Positions 12,501-25,014 are shown, counted from the stretch's first letter. The stretch is DNA of 64,000 nucleotides from Platycnemis pennipes (GCA_933228895.1 OW121854.1:56214609-56278608); one strand, 5' to 3'. Program-made: numbers and translations. Notes: generated by a model not told the origin, from the letters alone.

Positions 12501-13523
12501 AACAGCTGGGTGTCAGTTTGTCATATGCTTTGGGATTTTCTCCACATTACCTTTTGATTAAATTTTGATCGTGGAAGAGTTAATTCTAAACTGGCACTTG
12601 GGTATTTTCCGTGACAAACAATTGTTTAAAGCCATTTTTTCCCTATCAATGACTCCTATTACATTTTCATCACTGAACGTATATATCATGATTAGGCACA
12701 AAATTGGGTTTAACGATCAGCTGAATTCACGAGGAAACTGTTGCAAATTTTATCTACATAAGTACTTGCGTAGCGGTGCTACTCAATGCAGCCGCAGTCC
12801 TCGTCTTAGTTTTCGAAATTTTTATTCGTTCAATTGAAATCGAAAATCATTAAAAATAATGGGAAACAATTATGCCAATGCGTATTAGCAATCAATTTGA
12901 ATCTTAATATAAAGTAAAGAAGCTACGAAAAAATAAAATAAGTTGTCAGAGACTACAATTTTGTATTTATTGGCATTGAATGTTTAAGTTAGTGCTTCAA
13001 ATTTGTAAATCTTTTAATTAATTCCATGGGTTTAGGAAACATGTAAGGGCCTAACGCTATTACTAGAACCACTATTATCATGAAAATCAACTCTTTTCAC
13101 TGAACGATACAAGTAGTTTTCAGTCTTAATTTATAATTCACTTTGCATTATTTCAGTTACAACACTAGTCGTTGAGTATTTGGTATTTAATCATACCTTT
13201 ATCATTTTCTTTTCATACACTCGCGTAGTTATCAATCCATAGATTTTCTCAATTGGTCGAGAGTGGAGCCAACCGTTTGCGAAGCACAAAGGCATTTTAA
13301 AAGCGTACGTACACGAAAGGGGAACGCTACCTTTTCATTTTTCCTTGAAGTTTTAGCTTTTTATTTCACCTTTATTCCCTATAAGGTTTGATTTTTTAGT
13401 CATTTAGAGAATTAGGCCTCTAGATTCCTCAGCTACAGATCGGGAGTTTTGTGTTTGAATCCAGAAGTAGGGTTCAGGCTGCAACCTATTTTTGTGTTTT
13501 CTAGGCTTGTTCGCTTGTTCATT

Positions 13524-13671
13524 TGACAATGCATCTCGAAGTATGAGGTATTAATGGCCACGTTGATGTCACACAGGCACATCTACCTCTTTTGTGTGTA
13601 GGTGCTCAAATATGAATGTTGCACATCGCTTCGGAGCAAGGTCTCTCACTCTCACGAACGTGTCCAACACT
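13524..13671. repeat. 148-bp dispersed direct repeat, copy 2
   Basis: Partner of 12048-12195, about 96% identical with no indels. The intervening 1.3 kb shows no relation between its ends, so this looks like two copies of a dispersed unit or a local segmental duplication rather than long terminal repeats. Confidence 0.8.
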
Positions 13672-13699
13672 ATACTTTACCGGAAAACCATCGTCCGCA

Positions 13700-15320
13700 A
13701 ACAAAAAAAAAGGAAATGGTCGTCCTCTATCATTTCAGTTTCACACACAATATGAATTTATAAATGAAGATCTCTTGTCCTTGCTAATCAAAGTGAGCTG
13801 ACTTTCAGGTCTAAGTCAATAGTTTTTGTCCTAATAAACTTCAGCCGGAGCCGTAGTCAACCTCTCTAGTGCCGTTGACCCCTACCGAACCCCTTTGTCA
13901 CTACATCATGAACGAAACTACGCGTCCAAATGCGCAATTTATTTGCGTAAACAATGTCACAATTAACTTCAACGAGCTACCTTAGCGCTTTCATCAAAAC
14001 CATGGACATGAGAGAAGCTCTTCTTGCTCGATGGCTTCAGAACCGAAGTATAATATTTTGAGACTTCGAAACGGCTCGGCTTTGATATGCGTTGCAAAAG
14101 GCAATACTCAAGAAAAGGTTACAAGTTGATGGGTTTATTAGGGGCAAAGACGAAGGCATTTTTTTCTTAGAGCCTAAAGTCCATGGTGCAAAATACTAAC
14201 GTAGCACTGAATCAAAATTCCTATAACACGCTTGTGATGTAGCTGATAGAGCGAGTGTATTTTCTACCTGGTAACGAGAAACTTCGTTGTAAGGCCGTCC
14301 AGGATTTCTGGATCAGGATTCGCATAGGAAAATCGTAGCAGCAATTTTACTTCATGTTCCTCCTGCGATCAAAAGCACCAAACAGGGTCCTTCGTGTTCT
14401 ATACAAAGTGCTGCTCCAGGGGAAGCCAAGTAATCGGGGTCAAATAGAGAGACAGAGATTGCTTTCCTCTGATGCTTCATCTAGATCTGTAAGGACGCTC
14501 GGCTGCATTGGTCGGGAAAATGAACAAGCGACATCAATCGGTTATCTCATTCTCCGGATAGACCTTCATGGAGTTTCGCCAATTTCCAGTCGTCTGCCTG
14601 GTGTTATACGACCCTTTTGATAGTTCCCCATGACATGGCCATTTCGCCCTAGTCAAAATCCTTATTCTCGTTATCACCTCCTGTTTTGGCTCTGCGTAAC
14701 CTATCTGTATGTGTTTGTTGCTATGTTCCTATCTGTACCTGTCTCAAATTCCAACATTGAATCATCCTCTACGATGCAAAGTATAAATGACACAAAGGAA
14801 ATTCGGAAGTCAAATGGAAGTTCTGACCTAATGCAAGCACACGAGACTGTCGTGTTTTAAAGTCAGCGTTTAAGGCGCGTGATAGTAGCTACAATCATCC
14901 TGAGTATACCACCAGTCAATATTAGTTTGTTTATGTAATGGTGTTGGTATCAATCCTCTCCTTAACTTATTGATACAGAGTTTCCATGTTTTTATCCCTA
15001 TTATTAAATATTTTCCCCATTAAATACATTTTAAATATATTGTCTTCTATTTACCTTCATACCGTCTACATTTACCATTCCTCATCTTCCTTCTGATCGC
15101 TCACCTATTAAAGTAAAATTTGGAGGATATCAGGGCAGAGGTACAAAAAGTAGCATATAATGAGATAAAATACATGTGTTTCACTGTAGTGGAGACAGAA
15201 TGCTTGCCTTACTGGGCTTTTTGTTTGCAAAATATGTTCATTCAAGCTCCCATCAATCGGTAAATTCTTAAGCATATTCCCAATGATTTTTAGACTGTTG
15301 GACTGGTCGTGCCTACCGTA
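13700..15320. other. No recognised feature
   Basis: Mixed-composition sequence with short frames. The 88-codon frame at 14354-14620 resembles no family I know. Confidence 0.4.
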
Positions 15321-15329
15321 CCACCTCCT

Positions 15330-15710
15330 CAGTCTGTAGCATTCATATCACTTATAACTACTTTTGTTTTAGCTCATCTCTCTTTAAAACTCTTTATATC
15401 GTTTACATTCCTCGTGCAGTTCAGACTTCCTAATCGTTTCCCCTTTCTCTCACCGTCTTCCACCACTCTTCCCTGTATGGGATTCTTCAGCATTCCATCG
15501 CCGCTCTGTACTGCCGCTTGATACTTATCCCTTGTCCTTCGAATTTCAACGAACAACTTTCACAACACCACCATGCCTAAAACTTCTTCCTGTCTTTCTC
15601 TCCACACAGTCCCATGTTAACTTCCTCTAAATCCACATCTCAAAGGCCCCAAACCTATGTTCGTTTTATTCTCTTGAAGACCAAGAGTCCCAATCACATA
15701 ACGCACCACT
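15330..15710 (-). mobile_element. Degraded LINE C-terminal tail (type 2)
   Basis: On the minus strand a FGAFEMWI.RK block (near 15.63 kb) is followed, across frameshifts and stops, by VEIRRTRDKYQAAVQ, a QGRVVEDGERKGKRLG stretch and an NDIKSFKER end (15556-15374). This order matches the LINE tail plan AFEMWxWRK, IRRR, EGR..G.RGRKR, K.AxDR. It is clearly a different subfamily from the IGHILRHDGL copies. Assignment rests on block order and not on strong identity. Confidence 0.45.
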
Positions 15711-15879
15711 CCACGTCTATGTATTAATTAATCTTTTCGTTACTTGATTTAGCATCCCTGACATTAATTTTCCTACCATTTGAAAACGTTTCTTTTGTTG
15801 ATGCACGTCTTTGTCTTATGCTCCCGCAAGGAAACCCATTATTTCGAAAAACAACCGTAATAATTCAGTGATGCCTTTT

Positions 15880-16490
15880 GTTTCTTTGATTCCGCTGGTG
15901 GAGGTGGAACACGCAAACCTCGCTGTGCGGGCGGAACGGTTGCCTGGATGACGAGGAACGGGAAGAGAAAGGGTGTGGGGAGTGGATCCCTGGAACGATT
16001 GTGTTGGGCGTTGCCCGGGGTAGCAAATGGAAAACGAGCAGTCATATCCTGCACACCTCTTTGTAGCCTCTCTCCCCGAATCTCATTCATCTCCCTCAAT
16101 TCTCTCCACGTCGCTTATTCTCCCCGCCAGCACGAAACAAACACGGTTTTCGGGACCAAATGGACTCACCCGTGGTCCAATTAAGGCGCGAAAGGTTCAT
16201 CCTTTGGAGCAAGGAGGGAGGTAGATCTTTTGTCCTGCGCTCGTCTTCGCAGCACTTGGTCTTCCTGTCGCTTTGCGAGCGAGGAGCGTGCGTTGAGAAT
16301 TTCTCAGATTCCTTAAGTTCTTTTGATCACTCTCTCCAACTCCTCCACTCCTTTGTGTTAACTGCGGGGAAGGCAAAGTCCTCGGCGGTAAATGGAATCG
16401 ATAACGGTGGGAAGTCGATATTTCGGGCCCAAGGAGGACGACATTTTGGAAAAGAAAGGATAGGCACGTGTGCTTTTTTGTTTAAGCTCA
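15880..16490. other. GC-rich island
   Basis: About 600 bp of higher GC and CpG with overlapping frames up to 111 codons and no domain. Purine-rich and pyrimidine-rich blocks alternate. A promoter or first exon of a host gene is possible but unsupported. Confidence 0.3.
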
Positions 16491-16499
16491 CTTAGTGTT

Positions 16500-18430
16500 T
16501 TTCTGGGGTCGATGGGACCCACAACTCATTAGAGAAGAGGGTGACTTGTTGGTAGGTGATCCACGATAGGGAGATCCATTTTTTATGATTTTCCTACAAA
16601 ATCGATAATTTGGATTTGTACTCCGTAAATGACAATAACTCGGGATTGACATGACAATAACGAGACATACACGGAAGTTGTTGAGAATATCCGTCGATCA
16701 CGTAGGATTCAATTTAATTTGCACCCTTGTTCCCATAGGGAATGTTTTTTTTAAATTTTAATTTAATTAATTATTATTCATAGCTTTTGGTTACAGTTAT
16801 AGTTTTCTAATCCCCGTACGATTCATGGTTTGTACGTATAACTGAGTTTCTTTAGCCATTAGTTATGCTACCAAGACAACTTTCACGATGAAACTCCGTG
16901 GCTTGAAGTAAAATAGTCCATAAGCTTCATTCAGATTGCACCTAGCCGGTGCTTCATGCAGATTGGTTATTTTCATGGAAAACCATCTAGATGAGTAAGC
17001 TCAACTGGAGTAGTAAAACTCTTTTTTCACGTAGGCGGACCTTGAGAGATTTTCTGGATAATGAATGATTGAAAAATAGGATGTATAGACCCAATGAGAA
17101 TTTCTTCCAACCAGAACCATGAAATTTACACGAGAGGTATATATCCTGCAACGAAATACCTTTCTTTGTCTCTTAGGCGGGTAGATGACAAAAGGGTGAT
17201 CTCAATGTACTGAAAATGTTCTCTGGAAAAAATATTTTGGAATCAATAATCGAGCTACGGACTTTGCTTGCCAGCCAATGCAGTACGCTGCGCCTCATTA
17301 CTAGAGCCTAAGGAATTTCCTGGAGACGGAAAAATCTCAATTTCATATTCCTGTCCTCTCAGTGACGATATAAAGCAATTGCAGAATTCATTTGAAATTT
17401 ATGGTTCGAACTGCTTTTCCTTGCAATCTTTGTGACTTCATTGCAACTTTTAAATTCCAAATTAAATTCCCTTCATAGTAATTTTTAAAACAACCTCTAC
17501 CTTAATGATCTGTTTAATCCACTCCCTATTTTAGCTAGTTTTTTTCAGTTAACTTCCTATCTTTACATATCATTTTCGTCATTTTTTATTTGAATTCTTA
17601 TCTATATGTCGCTTTCTTTAATCCTTCTCCACACTCGTATATCAAAATATGGAAATTTTTTCCATCACTTTTCTTTGCAATCTACGCAAGGATGCCTATA
17701 AAATAGGTACAACGCTGCACGGCACAATTTTCACCAGCCATATCCTAATTTGCTTACTCAATGGCGAAGTCATTAATTTTCCCCTACGAGTAAGTGCCTC
17801 TTTCGCTATAGCAATTCCTGCAAGCATCGCGAATACTCTACTGTTGCAAAATTATACACCTTGTACGCATAAGTGATAGTCGTGCAAAATTACCGTAGCC
17901 ATTGAAGGACCCTAAAACCAAAATCTATTTATAATGATAGAGCAGAGCGTTTCACAAAGCCGTAAAAGAGACCGAGAAATTTTATTGTCGGTTCAAGGCA
18001 TTGGCCACAGACTTTGTCCGTGATTTAGCCTATTATCTTCACTCAATGAGATGACGTGAAGCAATTTCGCAGGCAGTGTTATTGCAACGGGAAAGCTGTT
18101 GCTCTCTAAGCCCAAAACGCTCTTGCTGCCGACCCTGGAACAGACTATAATCCATTGTGATTCTGAAGTTATTCGCCGCGAAGTAGCGCCGGAAGGGGTG
18201 TGACTTTTCATTCCGTTAGACTAGCTAGACATCGCAATGCGGAAATAGCGACACCAAGTGGCTGACGATCGTTTGCATGAGAAACGGTTCATGGTAGCAG
18301 TTGAATGAATTTTTTAGTCCAAACTGCCTCAGCTTTGTGGTATATGGGAAGACTCGATGCCGGGTATTACCAAATATCAAGCACACCAACATGTCGTCAG
18401 TAGGTACTGCAAGGTCAGTTTCAATGTTCA
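16500..18430. other. No recognised feature
   Basis: AT-rich. A weak tRNA-like stretch near 17265-17330 lacks a credible B box. Nothing callable. Confidence 0.4.
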
Positions 18431-18445
18431 GTTAAATTAATATAT

Positions 18446-18526
18446 ACCTGGAAAACAAAGCAGCTTTGCATAAAATACTGCATTTGTTATGAGCTGTCAT
18501 TCTGTTTATGTGAAACAGTGACTGTC
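18446..18526 (+). repeat. Diverged direct repeat, copy 1
   Basis: Contains CCTGGAAAACAAAGCAGCTTT, GTCATTCTGTTTATG and ACAGTGACTG. The same ordered blocks recur about 512 bp downstream at 18960-19040 with CCAGGAAAACAAAGCAGCTT, GTCATCCTGTTCATG and ACAGTGACTG. Divergence is considerable. A third ACAGTGAAGTGACTG fragment lies near 18824. Confidence 0.6.
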
Positions 18527-18869
18527 AAAACCTCCCAGTTCTTTTTTGCTTTTTGATTGTGTAAAGTGTTATTGAATCTAAAAGTGTTGTTCGAGCCTTC
18601 GTAAACTCTTTGTTCTCCGATATTATAATGATCCATTACAATTTGAAGATGAATTTAGGATTTTTCTTTACTTTTTACGGATTTAGCGAGTGCACTTTAA
18701 TTAAAAAACCAGTTGAAACCCAATTATTTTTTTTGATATTTTTGAAAATAAATGACGAGGCCAGCAAAACCATTTTGATATATTTTTACTCCTACACATG
18801 CAAGTATGGTACATAGTTCGAAACAGTGAAGTGACTGTTTATAACTTAGCCCTTTTGGTCACTTTGAAC

Positions 18870-18915
18870 GTCAAATTCCCTAACGGAGGATACGGACGGC
18901 CGCCCTGTATAATAG
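18870..18915. other. Possible DNA-transposon terminus
   Basis: GGACGGCCGCCCTGTATA (around 18894-18911) has the form of a terminal inverted repeat end ending CCCTGTATA, as seen in several insect DNA transposons. I found no partner terminus nearby, so this is only a suggestion. Confidence 0.2.
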
Positions 18916-18959
18916 CCAGCTTCTCCTCAAATGAAAATGAACAGAAGGGTTTTTGATTA

Positions 18960-19040
18960 ACCAGGAAAACAAAGCAGCTTTCAATGAAACACTTTTTCTA
19001 TATTAGAATGTCATCCTGTTCATGAGACACAGTGACTGAT
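18960..19040 (+). repeat. Diverged direct repeat, copy 2
   Basis: Partner of 18446-18526. The pair plus the intervening 430 bp could be an old element with short direct terminal repeats or two copies of an unclassified repeat. Confidence 0.6.
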
Positions 19041-19049
19041 CCTATTTTT

Positions 19050-21085
19050 TTACGAGGAGCAGTGGTTAAAACATTTGGTGCTGGAGGAGGAAATGTTGAT
19101 AATAAAGTACCTCTCAACATGTTTTTGTCTCTCCATCTGGGCAAAACTTTAACTTAAGACAAACAAAGCAACCAATTTCTGGGATAAATTTAACCCGCTA
19201 TCTTTAGTTACCAGGCTGGTTTTTTTTGCAAATAAATACTATGGACATTTAAATTCAATGAAGATGAAGTAAAATACGTATTCATATTTACTTTTCGAAT
19301 CAAAATCATTGACAAGGGTTTTAATAAACTTGAGTCATTATAAAGAGGAAATATATTAGGCTTTATGGAGACTGTAAATGCCATAGCAACGGTAAATAGT
19401 GAAGCAGTGGAGAAAGTTTGAATAGGTAAGTCAAACAAATGGAAACGTGTCAAACGTGGGAAAAAGTATAACCGCCTGTGCATGATACAGGACTTATCAT
19501 CAACACGTAAGCAGATGAGAGATTGAGTAGGTTTTAAACAGTTTACATAGCTGAAGCACAAATTGGTTGAAATTATTCGGGTGAATAGTGTTCACACGAG
19601 CTTATACCGAGCGTGTCAATTTAATTATCACCATCACCCGGTGGAACATTGATTTTGGAATGCCATGTCTTTCTAACACCAACAGCAAGACCACTCTATC
19701 ACATCCCTTGTTTTTCCTCTTACTAAAGCAGTTTATATTTAATCCTAAATTACTTACTTCAATACCATTTTTTTATAGCTTCAACAAGAAGATTTCATTC
19801 CTCAGTTACGGATGTACTTCGTTATTTCACAGTGAGCCCTGTTTTCAATAAGTTTGATGGAAGAGCTGTAATTTTTATTTGTTTTCGAGGTTTTATGGGA
19901 GATGTTATTTAACTAGAACGTGTATGCTATAAGAAGAACATGGCGAACAAGTTACTATAGGCGACAGTGTAGGGGTAAAATGCAATTAAAATACTCCAAC
20001 GTGACACTTTGTAGTAAGAGAAACCAATTAGCGCATTAAAATCCTCATTATTCTCGAATGAAGTGAGCGTTAGGAAGGTTTAATGCTCCGAAGGCATTTA
20101 ACCTAGCTAGAACAGCTGGCCAGCGACCAGTTAGCCCATAGATGAATTTAATTCTCACTGCTCTTAAATCATACCACTCCGACTGGCATGCAAAACGAAA
20201 TTGATTCACAAACAGGGGAGAATATGCCAAGTGGGCGCAGAACCTATAAACAGGAATGGGACTGATGGATGTAAAGTTCAAATGGAGATGTGAGCTAGTT
20301 GAAATTCGCAAGAAGGTATTTCCATTTCAGATTTGCTAAACGAGATGATTTAATGCATAAAACATTTTGGCAACATATTTTTTAATTTCCAGCATAATTC
20401 AGGTATTTCAGCATCTGTTTTGGACTGCGTAAAGGAATAATTGAGGTGAGATAACGCAAAATAGATTAAAAAATTGAATTTCAAACAGCACACAGGCTTC
20501 ATTAATTTTGATGCCTTTGTTTCCGGCTGTTTTTTGAATAAGATAAAATAATATATTCAATTAATTTTCCACTCCTTCAACATAATGGATAATCGCTGGA
20601 ATTGGAATGGGAAATATGCCGTCATAAGGATCAAATTTCTCTCCGAAGAAAATATTCTCCGTAATTCCTTCACAAACTGTGCAATAACAGGCACTTCTTT
20701 GCTCTGCTCTTTCACAGTTTTTAAGTAAATATTGCATATAAACAGTAAATATATGTACTCCTCAGCCTCGCTGCATTAAAAAATATCGAATGTAGGAATT
20801 CATATAGCAAAGTTTTCGTAAGGTTCTTCAATATTCGCATCTGTTTTTCCTCAATATACCAAGGTAGGCACGAATGAATAAAATTATTCCGTATTGTAAT
20901 GTGAAAAGGCTTTAAAAAGAAGAATGGCAGAGATACCGGGAAAAAGGATGCAGAGGTCACCATTTTCCTCAATTAACTTTGAAAGGCGTGTCTTTTTTGA
21001 TGGATATCGCTCTGTTAATACGTCCTCTGTGTATAAAATTCTGCCGATTCTAAAAACAGGCTATTCCTTCCGTGTCTCGTCTAGA
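19050..21085. other. No recognised feature
   Basis: AT-rich. The 117-codon minus-strand frame (19561-19208) has no family resemblance I can see and probably arises by chance. Confidence 0.4.
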
Positions 21086-21091
21086 AGCGTA

Positions 21092-21388
21092 CACTGTAAA
21101 AAGTTGATCTGATTTTCAGTGCGATCTGAATTTAAGCGCTGTCTGGTTGTAAGGCAGGAACACGGATTTAAGGTACGGAAGAGGCAGGACCATGGATGGT
21201 TGGTACAGGAGCAGTTAAGCAGGAAGCAGAGGAAGCAGGATTCTGGATGGTCTGATTTTCAGCCGTTCACCTGCCTTATTTTTAGACAAGATATTACTGC
21301 TCAAATTCAACATACCCTGTCTTAAAATTGTTGCATCTGAAATTCAGATCGCTTTTGTACCTTAAAATCAGATCTACTTTTTACAGTG
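21092..21388. mobile_element. 297-bp MITE with long TIRs and TA target duplication
   Basis: The left end CACTGTAAAAAGTTGATCTG and the inverted right end CACTGTAAAAAGTAGATCTG match at 24 of the first 25 positions. The match continues, after a small indel, through a shared GCGATCTGAATTT block. TA dinucleotides flank both ends (21090-21091 and 21389-21390), which suits a Tc1/mariner-type insertion. The interior has no transposase, only purine-rich GGAAGCAGG-like imperfect repeats. It is a non-autonomous element. CACTG ends also occur in Transib, but a 5-bp target duplication is not seen. Confidence 0.85.
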
Positions 21389-21984
21389 TATAGTTGCACC
21401 ATAATTGGGTTAACACCTCTCCGTATTTTCTTCCTTTCTCCCTCCTTACTGACATTTCATCTGTAACTTTTATCTAACTCGGTAAATTCATCTATGTGTT
21501 AGAGCTAAGATTATGTTTTCATTTTACATCTATTCTCGTTATTTTTAAATACTTGTATCCCCCGAATCGCAGTTGCATTTTACTGGAGGTGATGGACCAA
21601 AAATTCCTTTTCAAAGACAGTGGATCACCATTCATGGTGTAAAAAGTAGGGACCTTATAAATTTTAATTTTAAACTGGGTCCAATACCTGTTGAGATCCT
21701 TGCTAAGCCCAGTTATAACATTAGTTTTTTGTTTTTATTTAATACGGGAGAATATGACCGTATTAAAAGAACAGATTCTATGCTCACAGTACGACTGTAA
21801 ACATAACTGTTGCGTTCTTTTATATGAAGTACCTATTTGTTTATCTATGTTATTTTTTATTATCAGCTTAAGAATGTAGAGTTGTACGTGAATCCTGAAG
21901 AAGGTTTTGGGATAGTTGTGGTGCAAAGAGACCTTAATGTCGTTACAGTTTTTTAAATAAAACTCTACTACTGTAAAAAAGGAA

Positions 21985-22340
21985 GCAATATTTAAAAAGA
22001 CGTTCGTAAGGACGGTGATACCATTCAGATTAGAATTGTGGACCATTGGAAAAGCAGTCGACTATCAAAAAACTTGAAGCCCTTCAAACCTGGTAGAGGA
22101 GGAAGCTGCTGAAGATCAAATGGATGGGAAGGGTAAACAACGAGCAAGTATACGGAGGATCTGAAGAAGAGTGGACTCAATGGGGTGGCATACGGAAAAG
22201 TAGCACAGGATTGACTAAGCACATCTTGAGTCACATAGGATTTGTAGGTAACATACAGAAAATACATATGTGATATTAACACAAAGGAGAAAATTGATGG
22301 AAAAACCCCATGAGGAAAATCTAAAGATAAATACCTAGGG
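21985..22340 (+). mobile_element. LINE tail (type 3), 5' portion, frameshifted
   Basis: Plus-strand frames give KKTFVRTVIP, then LWTIGKA, then KLLKIKWMGRVNNEQV and a HILSHIGF block. The order follows the LINE C-terminal plan FVKTYVW, ETWTIGKA, LLKIKWMDRVTNEEV and GHILRHxGL. A stop and frameshifts interrupt it. It is interrupted by a hAT MITE at 22341-22527 and resumes at 22528. Confidence 0.7.
22333..22340. repeat. 8-bp target site duplication, left (ACCTAGGG)
   Basis: Identical to 22528-22535 and directly adjacent to the MITE end. Eight-base duplications are characteristic of hAT insertions. Confidence 0.9.
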
Positions 22341-22527
22341 CAGGGATGGCGAACCTATTGACGATTGAGTTCCAAAGTTTATGAAATCAGAGTATACTCG
22401 CTCGACTCGCGTGCCAACCCATCGAGTGAGATAGAGGTATCGATCAAGCGCCCTTCCAACTCCGAGTGCTGAAATAATTGCTCCACGTGCCACTTTGGGC
22501 ACGCGTGCCATAGGTTCGCCACCCCCG
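22341..22527. mobile_element. 187-bp hAT-type MITE nested in a LINE
   Basis: The left terminus CAGGGATGGCGAACCTAT and the inverted right terminus CGGGGGTGGCGAACCTAT match at 16 of 18 bases. A perfect 8-bp duplication ACCTAGGG flanks the element. CAGGG-like ends and an 8-bp duplication place it in the hAT superfamily. The interior is non-coding with subterminal copies of GCGTGCCA and CGTGCCAC. Removing it rejoins the LINE tail around it, so it inserted after the LINE. Confidence 0.92.
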
Positions 22528-22662
22528 ACCTAGGGCAAACCAAGGGGGGTGTTGGCCAGAAGAACTACAAGGTAGTATTGTGTCTGGTATGGAAATGAAG
22601 AAGAATGGATTGCTGTAGTTGACCAATCTTAGGATTGATATACTGATACTGATATGTAATCA
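22528..22662 (+). mobile_element. LINE tail (type 3), 3' portion with ACTGAT repeats
   Basis: Continuation of the LINE after the MITE. A stretch reading GxQKNYKVVLCLVW-like in shifted frames is followed by WIAVVDQS, a stop, the palindrome CAATCTTAGGATTG (22624-22637) and a short ATACTG/ACTGAT tail. The first eight bases are the right target duplication. The tail unit differs from the ATG unit of type 1, but the palindrome is shared. Confidence 0.75.
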
Positions 22663-22669
22663 TGCCTGG

Positions 22670-24560
22670 AATAAAAATCCCCCTCTTACGATTAAATTAA
22701 GACACCCGCAATAATGGTATGTCCCATCCCAACGAGTTTTGAATTCACTTCTTTTACATACGAAGAGAAGTTAACGCCACCACCACCGGCCAACTGTAAA
22801 GAGCAAGAAAGTAAACCTAGGGAGTAGGCAGTTTTTTCACTACTTTAGAAAGAATGATGGATGCCGAGTTTACATCATAGCATGAATAACCTTTCCCTTA
22901 CTTCCCCAAAGGACAAAAATTCAATTGCCTTCGATAAACTCTTCAGTGAAAACCCGTAAATAAACGTCACTGATATGTTGAACAGTCATCCGCTTTGAAA
23001 AAAAATGTCAAATAGAAAATAATAATATAATCCCTGCGGGAAAATATCGCTTAACTTAATTAATGCTTTAGTCTAAAATGAAAACAGGCTGTCATTTTTG
23101 TTCACTATTTTATCAGATGCATGATACGCGACGCTTTGCAGCACTATTTGCCATTTTTAAGTGTATAAATATGGTGGTCGCAATCGGGATATATACCCTC
23201 CGAGGGGAAGGAAAGTGGAAGGGGAAGCTGGATGTAAAAGGAGGTGGGGCAGGTGGTGACGAAATTGGGGTTGATTGGGAGTTATGTGGATTGATGTGTG
23301 GATGAAGCGGGGAGGGGGGGGGGGGAAGGGAGTATCTTTGCAAAGTCAAGAGTTTGGGGTTAAAGTTGAAATTGGTGAATGCCACTCAAAGATGTTATCA
23401 TTCAATAAGATGTCTTTCCTCTTATTTGCCGAAAGGCATCCAACCAAGGTCCTTTCCCTTGTAGGTGTAAAATTTTGTAATTAAAGTCAGTGTCGTGGGA
23501 GGACTCGGTCTGACATTTTGCAAGCAGGGATGAGGAATTTCCGTTGACCTTCTGTGTTATGTCACCGTCCCTCTTCCCCGTTTGTCCAGTCTAAACTCCC
23601 CCATAGCTGTTGCATGCCATTTTGTACATATCTCTTTTCTTTCCATAATCTATTTTGTCCTTGTCATACACAAGTAATTTGTGGAGTTTTATTGGCGCGT
23701 AAAATTAAGTATTGTACCTGTTGTTCGGTAAATATCTAGCCACTCTATATGAGGTTTTGTCAATGAAAGGTTATTTTACCCTAGTTTTTTTCCTTGATGT
23801 CAAATTTAAAATGAGTATTATCTGAAATGACTCGACTTCTTTTTTTAACTTTAAGTATTTTGTCAACCACGTTTTTAATGCTTGCATTTTTTGAACTCAG
23901 TTAAGCGTTAAATACCGAAAGTTAACGAGGGCATATGATGCTTCAAAAGATATGACATAACTGTATTTAATTTTCCATGCTTCATTTTAACATCGTCAAA
24001 CCATTTTTAAGAAATTAGACTAGAAAAAAAAAGAGAAAAGATAAATCTTAGATGTTTGTCCCCCATTTCAGAGGAACGTTACAGTGCACAGATTTAATTC
24101 TGAGGGGTTTTATGCTCTGACGCGTCAAAATATTTTAGTCAATTAATTCCCTTGGTATGCATTTTCCGACTGTAAATCATCTCAATAACAATTTTACGAA
24201 ACCGGTAGGAAAACATTTTATGAATCAGCAGCAAATGTAGCAGCAAAATATTTAGAGAAGGGGTAAAAAATTATTATAAATATTAATTAATTAGGGAAGA
24301 TGTATGCAGATAATTGGTTTCCAAAAAAGATTAGGTACGGCGATTTACAAATTTTAATTTAAACAACCGCATATATTATAGGGAAGCGACCGTTAAGTTG
24401 CCAATGAAAACAATGCTCAAAATGAAAGTATGTAACATGCATGCATGTAATTATTCGGATTACATACTCTCATTAAATTCAACGACTAATTTATAATTCT
24501 AGTAACTGTTTAGTAAACGCAAAACACACTGAATCTGAGAAATGGGAATTAATGGGAAAG
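22670..24560. other. No gene; contains a 12-G homopolymer
   Basis: AT-rich. At 23314-23325 a run of 12 G residues lies in a G-rich patch (23205-23335) that encodes proline-rich chance frames on the minus strand. No element was recognised. Confidence 0.45.
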
Positions 24561-24574
24561 ATTAGAGCCTTTTG

Positions 24575-24765
24575 GGATCAGAGCGTGGATAATAATGGCA
24601 AGTTTGCGATGCACCTACAGCAAAGAGGGCAAATGACGAAGTGCTGAACATTAACGTGGAAGAGAAGAGATGACTGTAGGGAATTGAGAATATGAGTAAG
24701 TGATTGGAGCAGGTAATCAAGGATAATGGCATACTAAGGGCCTGTCATTGAAGATAGAAACCAAC
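24575..24765 (+). mobile_element. Degraded LINE C-terminal tail (type 2)
   Basis: One plus-strand frame reads AKRANDEVLNINVEEKR, then after stops GIENMSK, LEQVIKDNGILRA. This parallels the LINE tail NEEVLNxVxEER, IxNRK, WLGHVIRxxGILR. Several stops show it is dead. A tRNA-like head follows within 30 bp. Confidence 0.5.
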
Positions 24766-24774
24766 TGATGCTGT

Positions 24775-24850
24775 CAGGTCCATATCGCATCGACCAAATT
24801 ACCCAAAGGTCGCTGGTTCGAAATCTGCCTCATCCCTGGAGGTTCTGCTT
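24775..24850 (+). mobile_element. tRNA-like SINE head
   Basis: B-box-like GCTGGTTCGAAATCTGCC (24812-24829) is preceded by ACCAAATTACCCAAAGGTC, the usual segment between anticodon arm and T arm in SINE heads. The A box upstream is weak. No type 1 or type 2 body follows. Confidence 0.45.
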
Positions 24851-25014
24851 TGGGTTAAGAGATTAACTAAACAATGATATTGTATTAGCTTTTGAGAGCC
24901 TAAAATGCATGTCTAATACCACGTGAAGTTAATGTACTACATCCAGAAGAAAATAAATATTTTAGGTAATATATTGAGAGATATGAGGGTATCGGGTTGG
25001 CTAGTGGCCAATAT

